Assembly (NCBI RefSeq): GCF_026626665.1
Contig: NZ_JAPNKE010000002.1
Coordinates: 6,363,168 to 6,427,167, forward strand
Origin: Nannocystis pusilla
GTDB lineage: Bacteria > Myxococcota_A > Polyangia > Nannocystales > Nannocystaceae
Length of the DNA: 64,000 nt
Direction: 5' to 3'
This document shows, piece by piece, positions 31,599 through 43,085 of this stretch. Every line of letters starts with the position of its first letter. Position 1 is the first letter of the stretch. Under the pieces are notes generated by a model, which had not been told where the DNA came from, searched no databases, and saw only the letters and a program-made list of their open reading frames with translations. Both the position numbers and the translations under genes were made by a program.

Positions 31599-31601
31599 GC
31601 G

Positions 31602-32821
31602 ATGGGCGCGCGCGACACTGCGAGGGGGGTCCAGGGCGAAGCACAGGCGTTCCCGGCGTCGCGGCCGGGCGCGACCTGCCCGTGCCAGAACCCGGGCCGC
31701 AAGCTGCGAGCCGGGGTCTTCTTCGACGGCACCAACAACAACCGGGCGCGCGACGAGCCGCGGCAGGGTCACACCAACGTCGTCCGCCTGTTCAACGTCT
31801 TCAAGGACACCGCGACCGCCGACGAGCGCTACGTCAAACAGTACATCGACGGCGTCGGCTCGATGGACACCGACGCGCGCCAGCGCCAGGCCGAGGCCGA
31901 GCGGGCCGCCGTCCAGGACCGCTGGTTCGGCGCCCGCTGGACCGCCGCGGTGACCAGCCGCGGCTCGCAGATGGCCGACACCGGGGCCAACGTCGCCGGC
32001 ATGGCCGGCGGCCTCGGCGGCGAGGAGCGGCTCAACCGCGCCTACTTCTGGCTGCGCGACCGCTGCGGCGAGCTGCCGCTGCAGGCGTGCAAGACGGTCG
32101 ACGTGTTCGGCTTCTCGCGCGGGGCTGCGCTCGCGCGCACGTTCGTCAACCTCGTCAACATGGCGCTGCGCAAGACCCAGCCGCACGTCACCGTCCGCTT
32201 CGTCGGCGTCTACGACACCGTCGGCTCGTTCGGCCAGGCCGGCGACGACGCGAACCCCGGGCAGAACCTCTACATCGACGCCACCGACGCGATGGGCGTC
32301 GCCCACTACACCGCGCGCCACGAGTACCGGCAGAACTTCCCGCTGTCGGTGATCCCGGGCGTCGACCGCGAGTACCCCGGCGCCCACTCCGACGTCGGCG
32401 GCAGCTATCCGCCGCGGGAGAACGGCAAGGTCAACCACCTCGCGTTCATCCCGTTCCGCGACATGTACCAGGTCGGCAACCGGTGGCACATGTGGAAGGC
32501 GAGCTGGACCACCCAGCTCACGGCCTCGCCACGGCCGAGGTCCAGCCGCTCAAGGTCCGCTCGGACCAGCTCGCCGGCCCCGCGACCAAGCCCTTGAACA
32601 CGCACGAGCGCCTGAGCACCCAGCAGCGCGAGTTCTTCAACCTGTACATCCACGAGTCCGCGGTGCGGCCGCGCGGCTGGGTCTCCGGCCTGTGGAACGA
32701 CGGCGTCAGCGGCCATTTGACCAATGTCGGCAACCAGTTCGACGAGTCGGGCGCGCGCCGCGAGTTCACGCATCGCCGGCTGCGCCTGACGGCCGATCCG
32801 CCGGCCTTCCGCTGGCGCTGA
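31602..32821 (+). CDS. DUF2235 (Tle1-like) alpha/beta-hydrolase, possible T6SS phospholipase (one apparent frameshift)
   Basis: The DUF2235 signature is clear: GVFFDGTNNN near the start, the nucleophile motif VFGFSRGAALAR (GxSxG), VGVYDTVGSFG and the His-bearing AHSDVGGSYPP. Family members include the Tle1 phospholipases delivered by type VI secretion, which cleave membrane phospholipids of rival cells. A Cys-containing start (ATCPCQNPG) precedes the domain. Near 32518 the frame changes, and the C-terminal ~95 residues (LSTQQREFFNLYIHESAVRPRGWVSG) continue in the new frame. No VgrG, PAAR or Hcp gene is present in the window, so secretion is an inference from the family and the partner gene upstream. 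Confidence 0.8.
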
Positions 32822-32852
32822 CGCCGGCAGCGCACGGGTGATCCGGCGCGAC

Positions 32853-33761
32853 TCAGCGCGGCAGCCCGGACGAGTACCAGCGCACGACGTCCTCGCCGCG
32901 CTCGTAACGCTCGAGCCACTGCGCCGCGAACTCGGGCAGCGGCTGGTCCTCGGGGTCGTGGTTCGGCATCTGCGATTGCAAGATCCGCAGCGACGCCGTG
33001 CGGCGCTCGTGCGACGGCACGCCGGCGAAGCTGTCGGGGAGCGCGGCCGATTCGCGCCCGAGGAGCGCGCGCAGCTTGTGGCGTATTTGGAAGGCCGGGA
33101 GCAGCACGCGCGCGTCGATCTCGCGGTCGGCGAGCGGGACGTGGGCGTTGAAGCCGGCGATGATCACCTCGAGCACCCGGTTCATGTGCAGGACCACCGA
33201 CGGCAGGATCGCCAGGCGATAGGCCTCGCCGCCGCCGAGGGCGCGATAGACGATCAGGGCCGAGCTGCGGTGCTCGACCTCCTCGACGAAGTGCCACAGC
33301 AGCATCGACGCGACCCGCTCGTCGCCCGGCCGGAACAGCCGCTCCTCGTTGTCGAGCAGCAGCTTGAAGGTGGGCGTGAAGGTCGCCTCCAGATCGGCGA
33401 TGTAGGCCAGGTGATACTTCAGCGACCGGGTCTCGAGCAGCGCGTCGAAGCAGCCGATCGCCTGGTCCAGCATCTCCTGCAGGCCCGGGTACTTGCGGAT
33501 CAGCGCCTTCAGGTGCTGGCGGTGGACCCGCGCGTGCTGGGCCTCCTGGCGCAGGAACGCGTCCGCCTCGGCGGCGACGAAGGGATCGGAGATCTGCGGC
33601 ATCACCTGCCGCATCGCCTGCACGATGTATTTCTCGAAGGCGATGGCGATGACGCTGATCATGTTCGTCATCAGCGAGAACGCCGGGTTCTGCCGGTTCC
33701 ACAGGAACGGGACGTCGCCGTCGAAGTCGAACTGCACCTTTCGCACCTGCAAAGCGGTCAT
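32853..33761 (-). CDS. Predicted metal-dependent hydrolase, ferritin-like fold (PF10118 type)
   Basis: The protein of 302 residues opens with VRKVQFDFDGDVPFLWNRQNPAFS, typical of this family. It contains the metal-ligand motifs FLRQEAQHARVH and FVEEVEHRSSA, two ExxH sets on separate helices that would bind two metal ions. Several members are annotated as metal-dependent hydrolases, but no reaction is firmly established. There is no signal peptide. It is convergent with the DUF2235 gene, 31 bases apart, so the two are not one operon. Confidence 0.85.
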   Translation of the reverse strand: MTALQVRKVQFDFDGDVPFLWNRQNPAFSLMTNMISVIAIAFEKYIVQAMRQVMPQISDPFVAAEADAFLRQEAQHARVHRQHLKALIRKYPGLQEMLDQAIGCFDALLETRSLKYHLAYIADLEATFTPTFKLLLDNEERLFRPGDERVASMLLWHFVEEVEHRSSALIVYRALGGGEAYRLAILPSVVLHMNRVLEVIIAGFNAHVPLADREIDARVLLPAFQIRHKLRALLGRESAALPDSFAGVPSHERRTASLRILQSQMPNHDPEDQPLPEFAAQWLERYERGEDVVRWYSSGLPR

Positions 33762-33993
33762 GGCCCTGCTCCTCGGATCGCCGACGCCGAAGCGCGAGCC
33801 GACCCCGGACCTCAGGCTACGCCGCGTCCGCCGCGGCGACAACGCGACATCGGAGCACCTCACTGGTGCGTCGGTGCCCCGAGCCGATGGGGGGCGTGAA
33901 CGCCCTGCTCGGGGTCTGCCGGCCCGTCTCCGGCGGCATGCGCGTCGGTGCCCGCCGAGGCCGGCCCCCATCCCCAGGGGACCCGCCTCCGGC

Positions 33994-34631
33994 TCATCCC
34001 TCGCTCGCGGTGAAGCCCTGCCACATGCGGTGGAGCCCCGCGATGTCGCTCGAGCAGAGCAGCGGCATCGCCTCGTGGAGCCGCTCCAGCGGCCAATCCC
34101 ACCACGCCATCTCGAGCAGCATGGCGATCTCCGGGTCGGAGAAGCGCTTGCGGATCGGCTTGGCCGGGTTCCCGCCGACGATCGAGTAGGGCTCGACGTC
34201 GCGGGTGACGAGCGCGCGGCTGCCGATGACCGCGCCGTGGCCGACCCGCACGCCCGGCATGAACATCGCCTCGGCGCCGATCCACACGTCGTTGCCGATC
34301 ACCGTGTCGCCGGCCGGCTGGAAGGCGTCGCGCGCCCCCGCGAAGGCCGGCACCTCGGGCATGTAGAAGAACGGGAAGCTCGACACCCAGTCGTGCCGGT
34401 GCCCCTGGTTGCCGGCCATGATGAACGCGGCGCCGGTGCCGATCGAGCAGAAGCTGCCGATGATCAGCCTGTCGACGTCGGTGCGATCCGGCATCAAATA
34501 GAGCGCACAATCGTCGAACGAATGGCCGTGGTAATAGCCGGAGTAGTAGCTGAACCGGCCGGCGACGATGTTGGGGTTCTTGACCTGCTCGGTCAGCAGC
34601 TTGCCCCGGAACGGGCTCTCGAAGTATTCAT
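33994..34631 (-). CDS. CatB-type (xenobiotic) O-acetyltransferase, hexapeptide-repeat family
   Basis: The body matches type-B chloramphenicol/streptogramin acetyltransferases: YFESPFRGKLLTEQVKNPNI, RFSYYSGYYHGHSFDDCALYL, the catalytic His region NQGHRHDWVSSFPF, and left-handed beta-helix repeats (VIGNDVWIGAEAMFMPGVRV, ALVTRDVEPYSIVGGNPAK). It would trimerise and acetylate a hydroxyl group using acetyl-CoA. The natural start ATG at 34631 is one base out of frame with YFES. One missing A in the AA after ATG would give M-K-Y-F-E-S, and the length (638) is one short of a multiple of three. Members act on antibiotics, but many are chromosomal with unknown substrates. Confidence 0.85.
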
Positions 34632-34724
34632 TGCAGGAACTCTCGGTCTCGTCGGGCGCGCAGTCTACTCGAAATTTCGACCGCCGGGACCGGAGACTCT
34701 CCCAGCCGCGGGCGCCCGCGGCGC

Positions 34725-36392
<1,668 letters not shown>

Positions 36393-36396
36393 GCGC

Positions 36397-37908
36397 TCAG
36401 TCCTCGGACGCCGCGTCGTCGCCGTCGGCCAGCAGCGGGCGCGACCCTTGATAATGCGGGACGCCGCCGAGCACGCCCTGGAAGTCGAGCAGCACGTCGC
36501 CCACCTCGATGCCCCCGGTCGTCAGGCGGAACTCCCGGATCGTCGACTCGTGCGCGTTCGTGCGGCTCTTGGTGACCGACAGCGCCTTCAGCAGCTGCCC
36601 GCGCGCCTCGAAGTAGCGGAACAGCAGCATCGAGTCGCTGAGGTAGCTGAGGTCGACGTCCATGCGCCCCTCGCCCAGCACGCCGTGCTGCCCCAGGATC
36701 AGGAGCGTGATGACCCCCTTCTGGTTGAGGTAGGCGAGCAGCTCGTGCATCTGCAGCACCAGGAAGCGGCTGCCCGGCATGGCGTGCAAGTACGCGTTGA
36801 GGCTGTCGATGACCACCATCGTCGCGCCCGCCTCCACGGTACGGCGCACCCGGTGGGCGAACTCTCCGGCCGACATCTCGGCGGGGTCGAGCTGCAGCAG
36901 CTCCAGCTGCCCGTCCTCGACGTAGCGGCGGACGTCGATGCCCAGCGCCGCCGCGCGCTGCAGCATGACCGACAGGGTCTCGTCGAAGAGATAGAAGGCG
37001 CACCGCTCGCCGCGTCGGAGCGCCGCCTCGACGCACGAGAGGGCGGTCGTGGTCTTGCCGGCGCCGGTCGGCCCGCTGAAGAGGACGCTGGTCCCGCGCG
37101 AGAGGCCGCCGCCGAAGATCTTGTCCAGCGCCGGGTTGCCGGTCGAGACCACCGTGTGCTCGACGTCGGTGCGGTGCTCCGCCGCCACCAGCCGCGGATA
37201 AGCCTCGATGCCGCCGGTGCGGATCTCGTAGTCGTGCTCGCCGCCGCGATACTTGAGGCCGCGCAGCTTGGACACCCGCAGGCACCGCCGCTCGGGCCCG
37301 TACTGGTGGGTGTGCTGCTCGAGGCAGAGGACGCCGTGGGCGATGCTGTGCAGCTGCAGGTCTTGCTGCGCGACCGTGCGATCGTCGAGCAGCATGACGG
37401 TGCAGCCCTTGCGGGCGAAGTAATGCTTGAGCGCGAGGATCTGCCGGCGATAACGGAGCGGATCCTGGGCGAGCATGCGCATCTCGGACAGGCTGTCGAA
37501 CACCACGCGCGTCGGGTTCTCGCGCTCGAGGGCCCGGAACACGCCGTCGACGGTCTCGCCGAGCTCGACCTCGGAAGGGTGCAAGATCGACTGCTCGGAC
37601 GCCCCGCCCAGCTCGGCGGGCGAGACGAGCTCGAACACCCGGATGCCCTCGAGCGACCACCCGTGCGACGCCGCCACCACGTCGAGCTCGCTGTGCGTCT
37701 CGGACAGGGTGATGTACAGCCCGACCTCGCCCCGATCCCGCCCCGCGAGCAGGAACTGCAGGCCGAACGTGGTCTTCCCGGTCCCCGGCGCCCCCTCGAG
37801 GAGGTACAGGTGGTCGCGCGGGAAGCCTCCGCCGAGGATGTCGTCGAGGCCGGTGATCCCGGTCGGCGCACGCGGCTGCGAGAAAGGCTTTGGAACGGCT
37901 CGAGTCAT
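36397..37908 (-). CDS. Double-domain KaiC-like ATPase
   Basis: The 503-residue product has two RecA-like ATPase domains, as in KaiC. The first has GITGLDDILGGGFPRDHLYL and Walker A GAPGTGKTT with RVVFDSLSEMRML as Walker B. The second has GNPALDKIFGGGLSRGTSVL and Walker A GPTGAGKTT with MVVIDSLNAYLHAM as Walker B. The C-terminus (FRLTTGGIEVGDVLLDFQGVLGGVPHYQG) is common in KaiC-like proteins outside cyanobacteria. kaiA and kaiB are absent from the window. Such proteins pair with histidine kinases and are thought to signal energy or time state. Here the kinase gene follows directly. Start ATG 37908. Confidence 0.9.
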   Translation of the reverse strand: MTRAVPKPFSQPRAPTGITGLDDILGGGFPRDHLYLLEGAPGTGKTTFGLQFLLAGRDRGEVGLYITLSETHSELDVVAASHGWSLEGIRVFELVSPAELGGASEQSILHPSEVELGETVDGVFRALERENPTRVVFDSLSEMRMLAQDPLRYRRQILALKHYFARKGCTVMLLDDRTVAQQDLQLHSIAHGVLCLEQHTHQYGPERRCLRVSKLRGLKYRGGEHDYEIRTGGIEAYPRLVAAEHRTDVEHTVVSTGNPALDKIFGGGLSRGTSVLFSGPTGAGKTTTALSCVEAALRRGERCAFYLFDETLSVMLQRAAALGIDVRRYVEDGQLELLQLDPAEMSAGEFAHRVRRTVEAGATMVVIDSLNAYLHAMPGSRFLVLQMHELLAYLNQKGVITLLILGQHGVLGEGRMDVDLSYLSDSMLLFRYFEARGQLLKALSVTKSRTNAHESTIREFRLTTGGIEVGDVLLDFQGVLGGVPHYQGSRPLLADGDDAASED

Positions 37909-38428
37909 GGCTGAAAACCGGTCGTGTTCGCTGTATGGATGCGTTGGACAGGCGGGGCAACCGGACTTTTCCCTGAATCCCCCCGCGAGCGAGCCACGGA
38001 CCCGCTGCTCTCGTTTTTCACGACATGCGAGTCGGCGCAATTTGCGATGCGGACGCGGACATCGCGCATTTGTGCGCGACGCGGCGAATGCCCGCTGATT
38101 TTTTTCGCCGGTCGAGCGCCGCACCCCGTCGATGGACGCGACAGCTCGCGCCGCGCAGGCTCGATGGTTCGTCGACGACCCGCCGCGCAGCCTCGTGGAT
38201 CGCCGCAGCGCCGCATCGGCCCACCGCTCGCCGCCTCCGCAGGGCTGGCGTCGCCGCGGGCGGCTGAGGTATCGCTGTCCGCGTGCCGCTGCGCGTCGAC
38301 CTCGGACCGTCGCGCGGCTGCGGACCGAAGCCGCCGCGCCGGGACGTCACGGCGCTGCACCCGATCGCCACGAAGCACCGCCTGGTGGTCCTTCAGCGCC
38401 CGATCGTCCAGCCCCAGGGAGCCCCCGC
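37909..38428. other. Intergenic region between kaiC-like and SDR genes
   Basis: About 520 bases between divergent genes. Open frames here are Arg-rich without family resemblance. The stretch 38000-38050 is less GC-rich than the surroundings and is the best place for promoters, but no clear hexamers were found. Confidence 0.4.
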
Positions 38429-39193
38429 ATGCACGAGACGAACGATTCCCCGCGCACCGTCCTGATCACCGGCGGGAGCCGCGGCATCGGAGCCGCGACC
38501 GCGCGGCTCGCCGCGCGCGCCGGCTATCGCGTCTGCATCAACTACGTCGCCGACGACGCCCGCGCCCGCGAGGTCGTCGCCGATTGCCGGGCCTGCGGCG
38601 TCGATGCGATCGCGGTGCAGGCCGACGTCGCCGCGCCCGCGGACGTCGAGCGGCTGTTCGCCGCCTGCGAGCGCGACCTCGGGGCGCTCACGCATCTGGT
38701 GAACAACGCCGGGATCATCGGCGCGCCGGCGCGGGTCGAGGACGTCACGGCCGCGACGGTCCACAGCGTGCTGGCCGTCAACGTGGCGGGTCCGATCTTG
38801 TGCACCCAGCAGGCGATCCGGCGCATGTCGACCGAGCGAGGCGGGCGCGGCGGCGCGATCGTCAACGTGTCCTCGATCGCCGCGGTCACCGGCAGCCCCG
38901 GCGAGTACGTGCATTACGCGGCGTCGAAGGCCGCGCTCGAGACCTTCACGATCGGCGTCGCCCGCGAGGTCGGCCCGCTCGGGATCCGCGTCAACGCCGT
39001 CCAGCCCGGCACCACCGACACCGAGATCCACGCCCGCTCCGGCAACCCCGACCGCCCGGCGATGGTGGCGCGAATCGCCCCGCTGCGCCGGGTGGCCGCC
39101 GCCGACGAGGTCGCCGAGGCGATCCTGTGGCTGCTGTCCGACCGCGCGTCCTACGTCTCCGGCGCCGTCGTCAAGGTCACCGGCGGCCTGTGA
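38429..39193 (+). CDS. Short-chain dehydrogenase/reductase (FabG-like)
   Basis: An AGGGAG ribosome site precedes ATG 38429. The 254-residue protein has the SDR cofactor motif TGGSRGIGAATAR, the NNAGI motif, Ser in VNVSSIAAVTGS, and the catalytic YxxxK (YAASKAA). The strand-loop after the glycine motif (CINYVADDARAREV) suggests NADP(H). The C-terminus SGAVVKVTGGL is family-typical. Substrates of this class range from acyl-ACP to sugars and cannot be told here. The gene stands alone. Confidence 0.9.
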   Translation: MHETNDSPRTVLITGGSRGIGAATARLAARAGYRVCINYVADDARAREVVADCRACGVDAIAVQADVAAPADVERLFAACERDLGALTHLVNNAGIIGAPARVEDVTAATVHSVLAVNVAGPILCTQQAIRRMSTERGGRGGAIVNVSSIAAVTGSPGEYVHYAASKAALETFTIGVAREVGPLGIRVNAVQPGTTDTEIHARSGNPDRPAMVARIAPLRRVAAADEVAEAILWLLSDRASYVSGAVVKVTGGL

Positions 39194-39199
39194 GCGGGC

Positions 39200-39214
39200 G
39201 AGACAACATGTCTC
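39200..39214. promoter_or_regulatory. Short inverted repeat after the SDR gene
   Basis: GAGACA-ACA-TGTCTC begins six bases after the SDR stop codon. The 6-base arms and tiny loop could be a weak terminator or a protein-binding dyad. No T-run follows. Confidence 0.3.
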
Positions 39215-39383
39215 TCCGGACATCCTACGAATGGCGCGCGGCGTCGCACCGGCGGCAGCGCTCAGCGCGGAGAGACGCAGGCGAGGCACTGCGAGCGCGC
39301 TCCGAGGACGGAGCGGCGGAGATTCACCGCGGCGCGGGCTCGCGCCGAATCGCCGCGGTATTCACATTCGCGCCTCACGCGAT

Positions 39384-42300
39384 TCAGGCCACCCTGCGGC
39401 GGCGACGCAGCGCCAGGAGCGGCAGCGTCAGCGCGGTGAGCCAGCCGCCGCGCGGATCGGCGACGCAGCCGCAGCCGGCGTCCCCGCCCGCGCTCATGCC
39501 CCCCGAGTCGGTCTCTTCGCTCGCCGTATCGCTCGACTCGCCGGTTTCGCTGGTCGGCTCGCCGGGGCCGCTGGTCGGCTCGCCGGTGTCGCTGGTCGTG
39601 GGGCTTTCGCCCGGGGAGCATACGCCGTCATCGCCGACCCATCGCGGGAACGGTGCGTCGACGAGCCCCTGGAAGCGGAAGTTGTCGAGCGTCCAGCCGT
39701 CGCCGCTGAGGATCCGATCGGTGGCGATCCGGAAGCGCACGCGCACGGTCAGGCCGGCCAGCTTCTCGCCGAATTCGAGGACGACGGGGCTCGTCTCCGG
39801 GTAACCGGGGCTCACCCTGACGAAGGCTTTTCGATCGACGAGCGGGTTCTCTTCGCCGGTGACCTTGCCGTTGTAGGCGATGTCGCCGATCACCTCGGAG
39901 ACGTCTTGCCAGGTCTCGCCGTCGTCGGAGGACAGCTCGATGACGCCGCCGTCCCGGGCGTAGCCGGCGTAGTGGTCGAAGAAGTAGGCGTGGTCGAAGG
40001 CGAGCGTGAAGTCCTGATCCTCGGCCACCATGAAGGCCGGCGAGACGAGGGCGGTGTCGGTCGGCGCGCCGAGGTTCTTTCCGTGCCAGGCGTAGCCGTC
40101 GGGCCGGGGCTCGCGCGCCCACACCGCCGCGCCGGCGTCACCGGTCACCGTCCAGGCGGCGGCGACCTCGACGTCGTCCTCGCTCGCGCCGCTGAGCGCG
40201 ACGTCGGCGCTCAGCGTCGCGTGCACGATCTGCTCGACCGGTCCCTCGCATCCGCCGGGCGCCGTCAGTCGCACGCGCAGCGCCACCCGCGTCGGCTCGG
40301 TGATGCCGGGGTCCAGCGTGACGGCGATCGCATGGGAACTCGTCTGCTGCGGCGCGAGCTCGGGCAGCGTCAGGACGGGGCCGTCGGGGAACACCAGGCC
40401 CGGCGGCGGCTCGACGATCTCGACCGTCGCACCGGCGAGCTTCACCGCGCCGCCGTTGTAGACCTCGAACGCGACGCGACCGACCTCGTCGCCGTCGAGG
40501 ATGCCGTCCTCGTCGCACGAGACGACGCTGTCGTCGAAGCTCGCGCCGAGCAGCACGCCGCGGCCGCGGACCTCGAAGTCCTCGACCACGCCCTCGAAGG
40601 TCTTCGACCAGCGGGGCGGCGACTCGGCGCAGGTGCCCGCCCCGCGATCGGCGAAGGCCGCGGCGACGGCGAGCACGTCGGCCTCGCTGGTGGCGGCGAT
40701 CGCCATGAGCAGCGCGTCGCGCTGCTCGGTGATGGTCGGCTCGTACGGCGCGAGCATCATGCCGGCGACGACGTAGTCCGACATCCTGCGCCGGACAGCC
40801 TCGAACCCGAGGTCGTCGGCATGGAGCTCCTGCAGCGCGACGTAGCTGTCCCACAGCATCTGGGCCCACACCTGCCCCGCGTTGTGCTGCTGGCTGTTGT
40901 CCAGGCCGTTCGGGCTGAACAGCGGGCCCGCGGGCAGCTGCACGTCGTCGCCGATGTGGCGGAACGTCAGCGGATTGACGGCGAAGTCGGTCGAATAGAC
41001 GTACTGGCGCCCGTTGAAGAACTGGACCGGGTCGATCGAGGCCCACGGCGCGTAGTTGAGGGTGCCGTGGAGGTCGTCGCCCTCGCGGATGCTCATCAAC
41101 AGGGCGTTGAAGTCGCCCCACCCCTCACCCATCACGAGGTAGGTCGGGCCGCCCGCGTCGCCGAGGCGGGTGTGCAGATGGTGGCCGAACTCGTGCGCGA
41201 TCATCTGCGAATCGAAGCCCGCGTCGCGGGTCGGGCCCGCCTGGGCGGCCATGTGCACGGTGACCTCGGGACCCGCGAGCGCGTCCTTGAGCGCGTCGCC
41301 GTCGGCGAGGGTGAGGCCGAGGTTCGGGATCTTCGGGTTCTGGTACGTGAGGTCGTCGAGCGGTACGATCGGCTGGTCGGCCGCGACGACGTCGGCGAAC
41401 AACACCCCGACCCCGCCCTTGTTGAGGACGCGATGGGCCTGGGATTCGAAGCTGCACTCGCCCCGGTCGACGAGGACGATCTTGCCCGCCACGTCGCCCA
41501 CCAGTGGCTCGCAGCAGTCGCTGGCGAGCGGGCCGGCGCCGTCGTCGCCGAGCACCAGCGGCGCGGTGACGTCGTAGGTCGCGGGCCCGAACTCGGAGAT
41601 CTGTCCGTCGAGCACCAACCCCAGCGGCTCCACGGACAGATCGCTGAGCTTGCTGAGCCCGTCGAACAGCCGCAGCTGCATGCGCGGCGAGACGCCGTCG
41701 AGCGTGAGCGACATGCTGGCGTTGTTGCGCCGGCCGTTCTCCCACCCGTTCAGGACCTCGACCAGCAGCGGGTCACCGTCCTCGCCGCCGCGCCCGTAAT
41801 TGTCCTGCTGCGCGTTGCCGGTCGCCTCGACCAGGCCCGAGTCGTACCACCAGTCGTGCAGCCAGTTGGCGACGTAAAAGGCGTGCGTCAACGCGGCCAT
41901 GATCTGCTCGTCGTCGGCCGTGGCCGCCTGCGTGAAGTCGTAGGCGCGATCGAACACGCCGGGGGCGGTGACGGTGGCACGAAAGCGATCGCCGACCGGG
42001 TCCTGGTCGAAGGGATCGAGGTAAGTATCGACGTTGTTGCCGGCGGTCTGGGTCGCGTTCGCGGCCAGCCACGGATCGGGGACGCCGTCGGGGTTCGTAT
42101 TGAGGCCCTCGACGGTGACGAGCGCGGCGTCCGAGAAGCCGTCGGGGAGGACGTTGGGGACGCCGGTCGGGTGCGGGTTGAAGTCGGCGAGCGGGCCGTC
42201 GAGCGGCCGGCGATCGACGGGGCCCGCGTACACGCGATATTGATGGGCGTACACCGTGCCGTCGCGGCGCATCAGCAGCCGACCGTCGTCGGCGGCGACG

Positions 42301-43043
42301 ACGTATTGAAACACGTCGCCCTTCGCCCCGAGCCGGGTCTGCAGCTCGACGAGGTAGGCGGGGACGAGCACCTCGCCGAGCGGGAAGTAGACCGGTCGCG
42401 CCCGCGCCGGCTCGACGAATCGCAGGCCCGGGCCCGCTGCAGGATCGCTCACCGCCGCGAAGCGCCGCCACTGATGGCGGCCCTCGATCTCGACGAGCGG
42501 CACGCTGACCGCGTCGCCGTGGAGGTCGCGCAGGGCCGTCGCGATCGCGGACTCGGGGGACGACGTGAACGGCCGTGCCGCACCCGAATGCGCGCCCGGG
42601 TGCAGCGCCCCGGAGACGGCCATGAGGCGCCGCGAACGGTCGAGCAGCAGCTTGACGTCGCCGTGGTGGAGGTCGACGCCGCCGACTGTCTGACGCAGGG
42701 CGACAATGATGCCACCGCGCCCGGTGTCGTGGACGAACAGGGTCCGCGCTCCGGCGAGCACTTCAGGTGTCACCCCATACGCGTCCAGGTGGAGCGCCAG
42801 CTGCGAACGGGCCGCCGATTCGGGTGAGCGCGCAGCCGGCTGCGGCTGGCCGCGGGGGATCCATATCAAGGAGGGCGAGCCGAGCCCGGGCGCGCGCGCA
42901 GCCGCGAACCCGCCGGAGACGGGGATCGGGGCGACCTCGGGAACAATCGCCGAAGCGTCGAAGTTGGGCTGCGGCCCTGCCGCGGCGTCGGCGGCGACCC
43001 GAGCGAGCAGCATGACGAATGAAAGGTTCAAGCACAAAGGCAT
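39384..43043 (-). CDS. Fungalysin-family (M36) metalloprotease with PA domain and MYXO-CTERM-like tail
   Basis: This is an intact 1219-residue exported enzyme. After a signal peptide and propeptide (~30-300), the catalytic domain shows the zinc motif IAHEFGHHLHTRL and the downstream EGWGDF Glu. A PA (protease-associated) insert lies at ~520-600 (GKIVLVDRGECSFESQAHRV). Beta domains follow. The C-terminus has a Thr/Ser/Glu-rich stalk, then GCGC, a hydrophobic helix (WLTALTLPLLAL) and RRRRR, the pattern of MYXO-CTERM surface sorting. It should degrade proteins outside the cell, perhaps in predation. The absence of frame breaks over 3.66 kb contrasts with its neighbours. Confidence 0.9.
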   Translation of the reverse strand: MPLCLNLSFVMLLARVAADAAAGPQPNFDASAIVPEVAPIPVSGGFAAARAPGLGSPSLIWIPRGQPQPAARSPESAARSQLALHLDAYGVTPEVLAGARTLFVHDTGRGGIIVALRQTVGGVDLHHGDVKLLLDRSRRLMAVSGALHPGAHSGAARPFTSSPESAIATALRDLHGDAVSVPLVEIEGRHQWRRFAAVSDPAAGPGLRFVEPARARPVYFPLGEVLVPAYLVELQTRLGAKGDVFQYVVAADDGRLLMRRDGTVYAHQYRVYAGPVDRRPLDGPLADFNPHPTGVPNVLPDGFSDAALVTVEGLNTNPDGVPDPWLAANATQTAGNNVDTYLDPFDQDPVGDRFRATVTAPGVFDRAYDFTQAATADDEQIMAALTHAFYVANWLHDWWYDSGLVEATGNAQQDNYGRGGEDGDPLLVEVLNGWENGRRNNASMSLTLDGVSPRMQLRLFDGLSKLSDLSVEPLGLVLDGQISEFGPATYDVTAPLVLGDDGAGPLASDCCEPLVGDVAGKIVLVDRGECSFESQAHRVLNKGGVGVLFADVVAADQPIVPLDDLTYQNPKIPNLGLTLADGDALKDALAGPEVTVHMAAQAGPTRDAGFDSQMIAHEFGHHLHTRLGDAGGPTYLVMGEGWGDFNALLMSIREGDDLHGTLNYAPWASIDPVQFFNGRQYVYSTDFAVNPLTFRHIGDDVQLPAGPLFSPNGLDNSQQHNAGQVWAQMLWDSYVALQELHADDLGFEAVRRRMSDYVVAGMMLAPYEPTITEQRDALLMAIAATSEADVLAVAAAFADRGAGTCAESPPRWSKTFEGVVEDFEVRGRGVLLGASFDDSVVSCDEDGILDGDEVGRVAFEVYNGGAVKLAGATVEIVEPPPGLVFPDGPVLTLPELAPQQTSSHAIAVTLDPGITEPTRVALRVRLTAPGGCEGPVEQIVHATLSADVALSGASEDDVEVAAAWTVTGDAGAAVWAREPRPDGYAWHGKNLGAPTDTALVSPAFMVAEDQDFTLAFDHAYFFDHYAGYARDGGVIELSSDDGETWQDVSEVIGDIAYNGKVTGEENPLVDRKAFVRVSPGYPETSPVVLEFGEKLAGLTVRVRFRIATDRILSGDGWTLDNFRFQGLVDAPFPRWVGDDGVCSPGESPTTSDTGEPTSGPGEPTSETGESSDTASEETDSGGMSAGGDAGCGCVADPRGGWLTALTLPLLALRRRRRVA

Positions 43044-43085
43044 GCCGCAGCAGTCCCCGTCCGGGCATGGCGTATTGGTCCCTTC

